Of a DNA stretch of 64,000 bases, positions 54,596 through 63,158 are shown one piece after another. Origin of the DNA: Porphyromonadaceae bacterium FC4 (GTDB taxonomy: Bacteria > Bacteroidota > Bacteroidia > Bacteroidales > Porphyromonadaceae); contig LT635553.1 of assembly GCA_900120395.1 (NCBI GenBank), forward strand, positions 726,254 to 790,253. Reading direction: 5' to 3'. The translations under genes were made by a program, and so were the position numbers. The notes under the pieces were generated by a model that saw only the letters and a list, made by a program, of their open reading frames with translations, did not search any database and was not told the origin of the DNA. Each line of letters begins with the position of its first letter. Within the stretch, counting starts at the first letter, position 1.

Positions 54596-57370
54596 TTAGA
54601 ATAGGTAGCTGGCGTTGATGAAGAAATTAATACCCTGCATGTAAAAATGCTTGTTTCCAAAGTTCTCGGGATAGAGTAGGTTGATGCGTCCTTGCTCATA
54701 GCCTCCGGTACGGATGTCCCGCTTGTTGAGAAGGTTTTGTACAGAGGCGTTGAAGTTGATCTGCTGCCTTCCGGGGAGGTAGATGATCTTACCGATGCTG
54801 AGGTCCATGGTACAGCCGCTGGCGAACCGCTCCTGAGTCGTCATGAGCTTGTAGGCGTCATGCTTCTTTTGAGCATCGGCACGACTGGGTCCCTCAGGAA
54901 GTCGGTCGATCGCCTCCTGTGACAATACCTGGCTGTAGTTAGAAGCCAAGCGGCGTATGGGGGCAGGATCGATGTGGTTCATTCCAAATCCGTTCACGTT
55001 GAGACTCAAGAACCAGTAGTTGATGAAGTAGTTGATCCCGATGGTACCGAGTACTTGGGGGACTCCACCGATGTAGAGGTCCTTCATCAGCGCACGCTCT
55101 TCTTGATTGACCACGTTGCCATTAGTGGAGTTCATCACTCCCATAGGGTTATTGTTGTAGTAGTACTGTGCTGCAGTACCGATGAAGTCAAAGTTGAGTG
55201 CCGATGTTGGTGCCCAGTTGATGCCGACTTCTATCCCTCGGTGTACTTTCTCTAGGTCGTAGAGGGTGTGGAACACGAAGGTGCGCTGAACGTCGTTGTA
55301 GTAGGCAGCCTTGTCCATATCATCCCAGAACGTGGTGTAGAAGAGCCCAATGCGTCCGTTGACTTTTGGTGTAGAGAAGATATAGTTGAGGTCAATGTTG
55401 GCATTCTTGGAGGACTTGATCGACGGCACGACATTGTCCGTGATGTCCGGAGACACGTAGAGGTGGTACGCCAGGGGGGGACGACTCTGTACACTTGCGT
55501 TGGCACTGATGAGGTGGCGTCCGTTGATCTTGTAGGTGATCCCGGCTTTGGCATCAAAGGTGACGAAGGTGTGGACCTCCCCCTTTCCAAACGAGGAATC
55601 GGGGTAGCGACCATTGCGCATAAGACCATTGCGCTGTAACGTGTTGAGAGCTATTCGGCTACCGTAGTAGAGGTCTATGTAGTGGTAGTTGTGCTCCTGC
55701 TGCACCCAAGCATCCAGACTGTGAAGGTAGTAGCGGTAGTCGTAGCCAAAGACATCTCCCTCGTACACCCGTCTGCCGGGGCGATTGAGGTCGTTTTGAA
55801 TGGTGGTCTGATCACCTGGGAAGTCTCGCTCGGCAAACTTGTCCACATCGAGTAGGTAGTTTGCTCCGAGGAGGTCGTCTACGGTTTTGAACTGCCGAGA
55901 GAGTGAGTACTTGTACCCCATTCCGGCACTGAGCTTGATGTGATCGTTGAGACGAGTCGTGTAGGTGGAGTTGAGAGCCGACTCAAAAAGGTCGCTACGA
56001 CGCTCCTCCAGCATGTAGACTGCCGAGCCGTCACCGGCAATGTTATTGATGTGGTTGGTGTTGTAGAGACGGTCCCAGTCGATCTGAGAGATCTGTCCGG
56101 TCTGCCAGAGGTACGTATAGTACTTCTGCATGAAAGGCTGACCCTCAAAGTAGTTGGGCAGGTATCGGTAGTAGTCGGGACGTGGATCCGTACCGTTGTA
56201 CCAGTTGAGTCCGGAGCGACCGTAGCGGTTGTAGTGTACTCCGAGCCCGGTTGTCCAGGTGGTCTCTTTATTAGGTGCAAAAACGTAAGACAAGATGGCT
56301 GTCGGGTCCCAGCTCTTGACGACGCGTGCATTGCGCTTCTTGCCGTTTTGCCAGCCCCAGTTGGGGTTATAGGTGTTGCAGCCGACCAGGTCTACTGCTT
56401 GCTGGACAGATGAGCCTTGCTGTGCGCGCTCTACCGGGGAGCCAAAGGTGATGAAGCTGACGCTGTGAGTGCCGTTGTCCCATTGCTTCTCTGCACCCAG
56501 GGCATAGGAGATGTTCTTGTAAAAAGTCCCCTCTACGACTCCTTCGTAGGCGTATCTTCCTCCCAGCAGCGAGGTAAACGCCCAGCCATTGTCAAGGAGG
56601 CCGCTGTTGTAGCTCGCCATTCCGCGAAGGTAGTAGTTTCTATTTGCCCCGGATAGGGTCACTTTGCCACCGCGTCGATAGGTAGAGGGGCGCATGTTGA
56701 TGTTTTCGGAGCCGCCGATGTCTCCAAATGAAAAGTCCGATGCTCCGAGGTAGTTGATCCTATTCCCGTTTCGGGTGAGGTCGTTGAGTGCACCGATTGA
56801 TGAGTAGTTGAAGACGCCCCGCACTTGTTCGTTAAAACTTATGCCATTGATGTAGCGCTGTTCGTACCGGCTATCATAGCCACGAGTGCGGTGTCTGAAC
56901 TGTGAGAATTGATATCCGGAGTTCTTGAGATAGACGTCATTGGAGACGATCACGGAGGTGCTTACGGCTTGAGTGTCCCCCGACTCATTGATCTCTAAGT
57001 CATTGACGACTCCGACGTAGGCTTGGTAGTCCTGTAGCTGTGTAGGCTGTATGGGTAGGTCTCCCAGGTCTAGGGCACCGCTCATCGGTATCTCTATCCG
57101 GATCTCTTTGCCGGCATAGCCTGCTCCGGAGATCAGGAGTGTCTCGGCTCCACTGCTCAGGTTGGCAGTGCCAAAGCGTCCGACTTCATCGGTGACCAAG
57201 ATACGGTTGTGCTTTTGTAGGGTGACCGTGACACCGATCACCGGAGCACCGTTGCCCTCCTCTACGATACGTCCCGTCAGTGAGCCGGTGTTTTGTCCAT
57301 AGACACTCGTCACTAGCGAGGTCAGTAGGAGCAAGCCCATTGCTCGGGTAATCCATTGGTTGAGCTGCAT
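54596..57370 (-). CDS. TonB-dependent outer membrane receptor (no SusD partner)
   Basis: About 924 residues: signal peptide (GLLLLTSLVTSVYGQ), a carboxypeptidase-regulatory-like domain (GSLTGRIVEEGNGAPVIGVT), a plug with QLQDYQAYVGVV and SVIVSNDVYLKNSGY, and a barrel ending in NASYLF. It lacks the SusC-type ASTAIYGAKAANG segment and no SusD is present, so it is a plain TonB receptor with an added N-terminal domain. I chose the ATG at 57370 (MQLNQWITRAMG); the frame is open to 57448, which would cross the terminator at 57400-57446. It would import what the two secreted nucleases release. Confidence 0.88.
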   Translation of the reverse strand: MQLNQWITRAMGLLLLTSLVTSVYGQNTGSLTGRIVEEGNGAPVIGVTVTLQKHNRILVTDEVGRFGTANLSSGAETLLISGAGYAGKEIRIEIPMSGALDLGDLPIQPTQLQDYQAYVGVVNDLEINESGDTQAVSTSVIVSNDVYLKNSGYQFSQFRHRTRGYDSRYEQRYINGISFNEQVRGVFNYSSIGALNDLTRNGNRINYLGASDFSFGDIGGSENINMRPSTYRRGGKVTLSGANRNYYLRGMASYNSGLLDNGWAFTSLLGGRYAYEGVVEGTFYKNISYALGAEKQWDNGTHSVSFITFGSPVERAQQGSSVQQAVDLVGCNTYNPNWGWQNGKKRNARVVKSWDPTAILSYVFAPNKETTWTTGLGVHYNRYGRSGLNWYNGTDPRPDYYRYLPNYFEGQPFMQKYYTYLWQTGQISQIDWDRLYNTNHINNIAGDGSAVYMLEERRSDLFESALNSTYTTRLNDHIKLSAGMGYKYSLSRQFKTVDDLLGANYLLDVDKFAERDFPGDQTTIQNDLNRPGRRVYEGDVFGYDYRYYLHSLDAWVQQEHNYHYIDLYYGSRIALNTLQRNGLMRNGRYPDSSFGKGEVHTFVTFDAKAGITYKINGRHLISANASVQSRPPLAYHLYVSPDITDNVVPSIKSSKNANIDLNYIFSTPKVNGRIGLFYTTFWDDMDKAAYYNDVQRTFVFHTLYDLEKVHRGIEVGINWAPTSALNFDFIGTAAQYYYNNNPMGVMNSTNGNVVNQEERALMKDLYIGGVPQVLGTIGINYFINYWFLSLNVNGFGMNHIDPAPIRRLASNYSQVLSQEAIDRLPEGPSRADAQKKHDAYKLMTTQERFASGCTMDLSIGKIIYLPGRQQINFNASVQNLLNKRDIRTGGYEQGRINLLYPENFGNKHFYMQGINFFINASYLF

Positions 57371-57399
57371 AAGTAGTACGATCAGTTCTTTGTGAAAAG

Positions 57400-57446
57400 A
57401 AAAAAGGCAACCACGGAGGTGGACTGTCCGCGCCTCCGTGTTTGCC
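57400..57446 (-). terminator. Intrinsic terminator between the fimbrillin-like and TonB-receptor genes
   Basis: On the minus strand GGCAAACACGGAGG and CCTCCGTGGTTGCC form a 14-bp stem with one mismatch, followed by TTTTTT. It splits the five-gene locus into two parts or acts as an attenuator. Confidence 0.8.
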
Positions 57447-57492
57447 ATAAAAAGTGTCTAATTCAGTGTCTTGCTAAAGAGTAGACCATGCT

Positions 57493-58935
57493 TTATTCAA
57501 AAGTAATGTCATCGACTAAGAGGTCATACGCTACTTCCTTACCCACTTTCAATGCAAATAGGTCCCCGGATGTAGCGATTTCGGCGTCAGAGCAATCTAT
57601 GACGATCTCTTTCCACTCACCTCCGGTGTCTATTGTCCCTCCGTACTGGTTGTTCGTTGCTACAGAAATAGGATATGGACTTGCTGTCTCAGCGGTGACA
57701 TCGCCGAGGTTAAATGCCTTATATACTTTATCGCCACTGTACACATTAAACGAGAGAGACTTGCCCGCTGTACCTTTGATGAATAGACGGATCTTGGTTA
57801 CGTTCATTGTCGAGCCACTAGGTACAGTCGCAGTAAAGACATAATCATTTTTTGCGGGTGTACCCTTTATGTGCATAGCTGCACTTCCACTGTGCGCATC
57901 AGTACTCTCGACCGCATAGTTCTTCAAGCCAAAGTTGTTCAGTCCTGCAGTGAAAGCATCCCAGTCCTCAAAGTCGGAGCCGGGGAAGAGTAGCTTGGAG
58001 GTAGGGGTAGGCTCCGGAGTAGGCTCTTCGCCACCGGTCTCGCCACCTGTCTCATCCAGAGGCAGGGTGATGGTACCGCCATCGGTGATGCCCTCCGTCC
58101 AGGGGTTGATGTTCGTGGAGCTTATCTTGAGTGTCTCGCCGGCACTGCCAACCTCGAATTTGAGGCTGTACTTGTAGCCCTTCTGTAGTGCCACGGGAGT
58201 ATCAAACGTATGAGTCACCTCTTTGCCGTTGATGCTGAAGGTAATTGCTTTCAGCTCTTGCCCGGGGACTAGGATCATGCGAATCATCCCATCCTTGAGT
58301 GCCGCTGTGGTCTTGCCGGTAGTGTTTCCGGGGGTTACCTCGTCAGTAGCGATGTTGTATGAGCCATCTGTCTTCAGACCGTCCACGCTTGCCGTTACGT
58401 TCGTGAGGTTGTTGCCGGTCATGGTCAGGTTGAGCAGTGCCAGCTTGTGGTCAAATGCCATCTGAGCCTCCTTTGTCTCGGCCGTGATATTGGATGTTTT
58501 TCCTCTGAGTAGGTCGATCTTTGAGAGGTCGGTCTGGTCTGCCACATTTATCGGATAGACAAGGTCTTTGCCTACAGCAGAGTTGTAGGGATAGTACGCC
58601 ACGATGTCTGCCGTCTCTGAGCCTTTGAGGACGATACCGCCGTCAGCCGCCACAAACTTCCCACTCACGTCCGGGGTGGTGTACTTCACGTTTGCAAAGT
58701 CTCCGAAGAGAGTGTTTGCCCCTTTCTCCAGAGCAAAGACACCAAGTGCGTCACCGCCTGCCCACGCATCGTCCGCCATACGTAGGGGGTTGATGGAGGC
58801 GTTGATGTAAAAGCTGCCATCGCGCTCATCGAGAGGATTGACGACGCCACTCTTGTCGCCGGTGCGGCAGCACCCGCTTAGTAGGATTAGGGCACCTGCC
58901 ATCGCTGTAGATGCCAATTTCGTTACGTTTTTCAT
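57493..58935 (-). CDS. Fimbrillin-like (Mfa-like) lipoprotein with C-terminal binding module
   Basis: A 480-residue lipoprotein (signal ending LLSGC). Residues ~30-290 are a fimbrillin/Mfa-like domain: ALGVFALEKG, ADIVAYYPYNS, ADQTDLSKIDLLRGK, MIRMILVPGQEL. The same domain opens the nuclease at 58991. After a Glu/Thr/Pro-rich linker (ETGGEEPTPEPTP) the last ~168 residues (LLFPGSDFED to DDITFE) are the module also found at the end of the DUF5689 protein. It is thus built from the parts of its two neighbours and may bridge them on the surface. Fimbrial function is only one possibility. Confidence 0.8.
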   Translation of the reverse strand: MKNVTKLASTAMAGALILLSGCCRTGDKSGVVNPLDERDGSFYINASINPLRMADDAWAGGDALGVFALEKGANTLFGDFANVKYTTPDVSGKFVAADGGIVLKGSETADIVAYYPYNSAVGKDLVYPINVADQTDLSKIDLLRGKTSNITAETKEAQMAFDHKLALLNLTMTGNNLTNVTASVDGLKTDGSYNIATDEVTPGNTTGKTTAALKDGMIRMILVPGQELKAITFSINGKEVTHTFDTPVALQKGYKYSLKFEVGSAGETLKISSTNINPWTEGITDGGTITLPLDETGGETGGEEPTPEPTPTSKLLFPGSDFEDWDAFTAGLNNFGLKNYAVESTDAHSGSAAMHIKGTPAKNDYVFTATVPSGSTMNVTKIRLFIKGTAGKSLSFNVYSGDKVYKAFNLGDVTAETASPYPISVATNNQYGGTIDTGGEWKEIVIDCSDAEIATSGDLFALKVGKEVAYDLLVDDITFE

Positions 58936-58990
58936 GTGTTAAAGTTTTGTTTAGTTAGTTGGGTTGATTCTCAGAGCTTGAAACGCTCGT

Positions 58991-60763
58991 TTACCGCCAG
59001 TAGCTATGGTCTACCTGGCTCTTTACTTGTTCGGCTATGCTTGGGTCCAGATGGGTGAAGAAGGTAAAGCCGAGCTCTTCCTCCAGTGACTTGACACTAA
59101 CCATATAGTTGTACCATTTGGATCCTTTTACGGACTCGTCATTGGGCATCTTCACAGCCATGCTGTGCCACTTCCCATCTTTTTTGTCTTTAGTCAGGAT
59201 CACCTTCCAGGTGTGTGTGGGCACCGGCACCCTCTTGTTGGATCTGTCCCCCACAGTGGCACCGCCACTCTTGGGGAGGATGGGGCCGCAAGCGATGTAG
59301 AGGGTGTCTATGTTGGCATCGCTTTTTGCCCAGTACTGAGCTCTTTGCTCCAGCTGATTCCACACGCCACCATTTTGGGTCTGGTTTTGGGGCACCATGT
59401 TGGTGCAGTAAAAGGTGGTCCTATTGAGCTCTCGTGTGCCGTATCGGTCTGAGCTCGCCATCATGTGTCCCCTAGAGTAGCCGCCTTTGTACGACCCGGT
59501 CGTGAGATCAGCCTGCCACTTCTTTGCCACAATAGGGTCAAAATCCCATGCATCCGTGCGGTCAACCTTTGGCTCCATACAATCCCTGTACAGAGGATAG
59601 GCGACGAAGAGGGGCTGGTACTTCTCCTTGGCGAAGTAGATTGTGTAGTTGCGCCTCTGTCCGTTGCCACCGGGTGTCCGGTAGTTCCCGCCAAACCAGC
59701 TGTCGGGAGCCATGTGCATCACCAGCTGGACATCTCCGTGGTCAAGCGTGGGTACCGGTATCTCTGCATAGGCAGCCCTTCGGGTTGGGTCTGCGGGCAG
59801 GGTGGGGGTGTCGGGATCCGGCTCCGTGCTTGGGTAGAGAGGGATGGGGTCGCTCCCGGGTATTTCTGTATCGTCTACCGTTGCCTCCACCGTCATGTCC
59901 GAGCCTTCTGCACCGGTTACCTTGGCATGAAAGGTGTACTTTTTACCCTTCTCGGTCTTAATAGCCTTCGGGGTAAAGGTCGCTTTACGCTCCCCGAGCT
60001 CAAAGGTGATGCGCGCCTGACTCAGATCCTCACCAGGCAGCAGGAAGAGTGTCCTGATCGCATGGCTCTTAGTCGAGGTCTTGGCGGTGTATGCCGTCAG
60101 CAGCGCCTTCTCTGTGCCACGAATAAAGAGTCCGGTGGGGAGGTCGTAGGTAGCCGAGGTGGTGAGCCCTTGCAGAGTTACCTTTAGTCCGCTGAGGTCA
60201 AGGGCACTGTTGTCGGTCTTTATGGAAAAAACGGCTTGTGCCAGCTCGTGGCTAAATACCAGGTTAGCCCTATTGGCACCCGGCTTGAGGGGCGTCTTGC
60301 TCGTCCCTCTCATGAGGTCAATCTTGGCAGGCTGAGTCTGGTCCGCCAGGTTTATGGCGAGCGAGTAGTTGGTGACCTCCGCCGTGTACGGGTAGTAGGC
60401 GATGAGGTCGGCAGCCCCCTTCTCGGAGAGCGATATGCCCTCTTTGTCAGAAACCGTGAACTGTCCGTCCGCCTGTGGCGTGGTGTATCGTGCATTGGCC
60501 ACGGAGCCGTACTGCGTGGAGCTGCCCAGGATCTGACCCTCGCGTACCGCAAAGACACCGATGGCGTCACCCTTTTCCCAGGTGGTCTCGTATGCCCTGA
60601 GCCCCGTGATATCTGCTTGGATGGTGATCGGCTCAGCGCTGTTTTCCGGGGTGCCGGATGCGCTGTTTGGTTGATTGCAGCTATTGAGTGTGGCTACATA
60701 GAGGAGTAACCCAAGAATAGGCATACTCAGGTGCATGGTACTCATTCGTGTGAACATATTCAT
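58991..60763 (-). CDS. Secreted DNA/RNA non-specific endonuclease fused to a fimbrillin-like domain
   Basis: About 590 residues. A lipoprotein signal (LLYVATLNSC) leads a fimbrillin/Mfa-like domain (TTWEKGDAIGVFAVREG, AADLIAYYPYTAEV, ADQTQPAKIDLMRG), a Pro/Asp-rich linker, and a C-terminal beta-beta-alpha-metal nuclease of the NUC (Serratia nuclease) family: YSRGHMMASSDR is the DRGH-type active site with the catalytic His, and NMVPQ..NGGVWNQLE holds the metal Asn. The frame extends to 60958 through GC-rich palindromes; I chose the ATG at 60763 (MNMFTRM), 27 bases downstream of the -7 box at 60790. Degrades DNA/RNA outside the cell; first gene of the locus. Confidence 0.88.
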   Translation of the reverse strand: MNMFTRMSTMHLSMPILGLLLYVATLNSCNQPNSASGTPENSAEPITIQADITGLRAYETTWEKGDAIGVFAVREGQILGSSTQYGSVANARYTTPQADGQFTVSDKEGISLSEKGAADLIAYYPYTAEVTNYSLAINLADQTQPAKIDLMRGTSKTPLKPGANRANLVFSHELAQAVFSIKTDNSALDLSGLKVTLQGLTTSATYDLPTGLFIRGTEKALLTAYTAKTSTKSHAIRTLFLLPGEDLSQARITFELGERKATFTPKAIKTEKGKKYTFHAKVTGAEGSDMTVEATVDDTEIPGSDPIPLYPSTEPDPDTPTLPADPTRRAAYAEIPVPTLDHGDVQLVMHMAPDSWFGGNYRTPGGNGQRRNYTIYFAKEKYQPLFVAYPLYRDCMEPKVDRTDAWDFDPIVAKKWQADLTTGSYKGGYSRGHMMASSDRYGTRELNRTTFYCTNMVPQNQTQNGGVWNQLEQRAQYWAKSDANIDTLYIACGPILPKSGGATVGDRSNKRVPVPTHTWKVILTKDKKDGKWHSMAVKMPNDESVKGSKWYNYMVSVKSLEEELGFTFFTHLDPSIAEQVKSQVDHSYWR

Positions 60764-60789
60764 GTTGTTATTATTCCGTATCCGTTTCT

Positions 60790-60820
60790 CAAAGGTAGCT
60801 AAAATGTAAGGAAAAATAAA
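60790..60820 (-). promoter_or_regulatory. Promoter of the secreted nuclease locus
   Basis: On the minus strand TTTA (60820-60817), 19 bases, then TACCTTTG (60797-60790): a -7 match with a one-base variant -33. Leader of about 25 bases to the ATG at 60763. Confidence 0.6.
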
Positions 60821-60833
60821 GTATTCCGGTGGT

Positions 60834-61310
60834 ACGACTCCAACGTTCGTCGGGGTCGTGTTCCTGGGGGGGATTTCCCCGGGGTGTTTGGCGACCCCTG
60901 CGGGGTCGGAGGGTGGTTCTTCGGTCGCTGTTTTCCCGGGGTCTTCGGTGCTTCGCACCTCGACACCCGGGCTAGGAAAAAACGACCCCTCCGGGGTCGG
61001 TAGTCCCGGTTGTTCGCTCCCTCTATACTATATTGTTAGTCGGCGACACCCCTCAGGGGTCGTGTCCCGTCTGTTCGTCCCTTTATATGTTGTGCGGCAG
61101 CACCCCGCAGGGGTGCCTCCTTCATAGCCCGGTGGTCGAGGTGCGAAGCACCGAAGACCCCGGGAAAATAGAGATCGCATCCAAAAAATAAAAACGACCC
61201 CGTAGGGGTCGCACAATGTAGCTCCGGGTCAGAGCGACGATAGGAGCGTCTGACCCGGGGTAACCGTTTCGTCCCTCACCCCCGACCCCGACGCACGTCG
61301 GGGTCGCACC
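60834..61310. repeat. GC-rich REP palindromes left of the IS200-like transposase
   Basis: Nearly all of this stretch is palindromic. Examples: ACGACTCCAACGTTCG with its mirrored half at 60834-60859, several GACCCC/GGGGTC pairs between 60890 and 61210, the CCGGGTCAGAG...CTGACCCGGGG hairpin at about 61223-61260, and CGACCCCGACGCACGTCGGGG at 61283-61306. No gene is present. Units recur right of the transposase, so both sides are one REP cluster. Confidence 0.85.
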
Positions 61311-61393
61311 AAGACATCCGTCGGGGTCAATTCCCGCCGACATTTTTATATAACAAAGATGATCGCTATCTTGTGGTGTACAAATAGACTGCC

Positions 61394-61822
61394 ATGCACT
61401 CACTTAGCGCCATATACTACCACATCGTCTTCTCTACCAAGGGGAGACGAGCCCTCATCCATCCCGCTTGGCAAGCTGACCTACATGCCTATATATCCGG
61501 GATCGTCAGAAATAAAGGTTGCCTCCCAATAGCTATCGGTGGAATGCCCGATCATGTCCATCTACTCATCAGAGCGAAGACAACGACCGTGGTATCGGAC
61601 CTAGTGCGGGAAATCAAGAAATCCTCATCCAGGTACATCAAAGAAGAGAACAGCTCTGAGTACCTTTTCCAGTGGCAGGAGGGGTTTTCGGTTTTTTCGG
61701 TATCCTCCTCCGTCGTTCCGGCTGTATGTAGGTACATCGAGAATCAACAGAAGCATCACCTACACACCACGTGGGAGGAAGAGTTCCGTTTCTTTGAGCA
61801 AGAGCTAACCACATCTCGCTAA
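61394..61822 (+). CDS. REP-associated tyrosine transposase (RAYT), IS200-like
   Basis: A 142-residue Y1 HUH transposase: HUH motif H54-V-H56 in GGMPDHVHLLIR and the catalytic tyrosine Y114 in CRYIENQQKHH. This YIxNQ..H context and small size mark the TnpA_REP/RAYT branch rather than a full IS with a TnpB. It is surrounded on both sides by GC-rich palindromes whose ends it would recognise and cut as single-stranded DNA. The start ATG is at 61394, preceded by 80 bases without palindromes. It looks intact. Domestication of RAYTs is known from other bacteria; here activity is unknown. Confidence 0.88.
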   Translation: MHSLSAIYYHIVFSTKGRRALIHPAWQADLHAYISGIVRNKGCLPIAIGGMPDHVHLLIRAKTTTVVSDLVREIKKSSSRYIKEENSSEYLFQWQEGFSVFSVSSSVVPAVCRYIENQQKHHLHTTWEEEFRFFEQELTTSR

Positions 61823-61837
61823 AGTCATCCTGATGGT

Positions 61838-62562
61838 ACGACTCCAACGTTCGTCGGAGTCGTGTCTCTTGTCGACCTGCTTTCCCAGGGTCATTCGCTC
61901 CTTCGGAGCTCTGACCCTGGGCTATGCTCTATGACCCCGACGGATGCCGGGGTCAATCCTCCGCTGACCTGCTTTCCCAGGGTCATTCGCTCCTTCGGAG
62001 CTCTGACCCTGGGCTATGCTCTATGACCCCGACATCCGTCGGGGTCAATCCCCCTGGGAACAAAAACGACCCCGGGAGGGGTCGCACAATATAGCCCCGG
62101 GTCAGAGCTCCGAAGGAGCGTCTGACCCGGGGTAACCGTTCCCTCTCTCACCCCCGACCCCGACGGACGTCGGGGTCGCACCACGTCATCTGATGGTACG
62201 ACTCCAACGTTCGTCGGAGTCGTGTTTCTTGCCGACTTGCTTTCCCAGGGTCACTCGCTCCTTCGGAGCTCTGACCCTGGGCTATGCTCTATGACCCCGA
62301 CGGATGTCGGGGTCAATCCTTCGCCGATCCTATTCTTCCGCGGAACGTTTCGATCCTTATTATAGTGTCCCTCGGACGACGAAAGACGACCCGGCTCTTC
62401 CGCCAACGTCCTGACCCCCTTATAATGTCCTTCGGACGACGAAAGACGACCCCGGGAGGGGTCGCACAATATAGCCCCGGGTCAGAGCGACGATAGGAGC
62501 GTCTGACCCGGGGTAACCGATCCGCCCTCACCCTCGACCCCGACGCACGTCGGGGTCGCACC
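61838..62562. repeat. GC-rich REP palindromes right of the IS200-like transposase
   Basis: Two block types alternate. Block 1 (GGTACGACTCCAACGTTCG..., then CCCAGGGTCATTCGCTCC with its mirror GGAGC..TGACCCTGG, then GACCCCGACGGATG) starts at 61832 and 62191, with a partial copy at 61966, 92 bases after the matching point of the first. Block 2 (CCCCGGGTCAGAGC...GTCTGACCCGGGGTAACCG, then CGACCCCGACGGACGTCGGGG) occurs at about 62091-62182 and 62472-62562, and also left of the transposase at 61213-61310. Inverted-repeat ends are 62155-62178 and 62535-62558. No gene. Confidence 0.88.
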
Positions 62563-62573
62563 ACTGAGACGCA

Positions 62574-62660
62574 AAAAGTTTCCTACTGAAAACAGATCTC
62601 TTCTATCCGTCAAATCGTTTTCTTTCCTACTGGAAACATTTCGCTACTATCCGTCAAATT
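62574..62660 (-). repeat. Tandem-hairpin intergenic repeat, copy 8 (reverse)
   Basis: Reverse-oriented: AAGTTTCCTACTGAAAAC (one changed base), then ATCCGTCAAATCG centre, then TTTCCTACTGGAAA and CTACTATCCGTCAAA. Directly beside the REP cluster but of unrelated sequence. Confidence 0.9.
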
Positions 62661-62752
62661 TTTTGCCCCGCTCCCAAGCGTGCCCTCTTCTTGTTTTGGG
62701 GTTTGGAGATTTGCAAATAGGTCGTCTTTTATTGTCTTCTGTGAACAAATGG

Positions 62753-62783
62753 CTTGTTTATTTACTAAAATTACGTATCTTTG
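62753..62783 (+). promoter_or_regulatory. Promoter of the TIG-domain lipoprotein gene
   Basis: TATCTTTG at 62776-62783, with CTTG at 62753-62756 at the 19-base spacing. The leader to the ATG at 63159 would be about 370 bases and includes the AG repeat. Confidence 0.55.
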
Positions 62784-62902
62784 GCACAAGCCGATGAGAA
62801 ACCACGGCCACGATTTAATTTAGTATAATTCTTTTTTATCGCACTGTTGGTGGATTTAGGGTTGTTTAGCACTTTAGATTTGCAGTTCTTCACAGCTTTC
62901 GT

Positions 62903-62939
<37 letters not shown>

Positions 62940-63158
62940 CTCCCGTACTCACTCTTCTTCCTCGCTACGCTGCCGTTGCCAACCCCATAAAACAACACCG
63001 CCGGTGGTTGTTCCCGACCCCCGGTCTTATTTCGCATTCGTATCCAAGTAGATGCTGCTCTGTCACCACTTGTGGCGGAGTGGTGTTGCTTTGACGTGCC
63101 CGGCTCAGCATGACTATTATCAGAAAACACCTATATAACTAACCTTTTACAAACGAAT

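Noticed and set aside
58991-60958. Longer N-terminus of the nuclease from 60958
   Set aside because: The extra 65 residues cross the promoter and the GC-rich palindromes and precede the signal peptide, so the ATG at 60763 is preferred.
60834-62562. CRISPR array
   Set aside because: The repeats are palindromic blocks of different types with unequal spacing, not equal direct repeats with unique spacers, and no cas genes are near.
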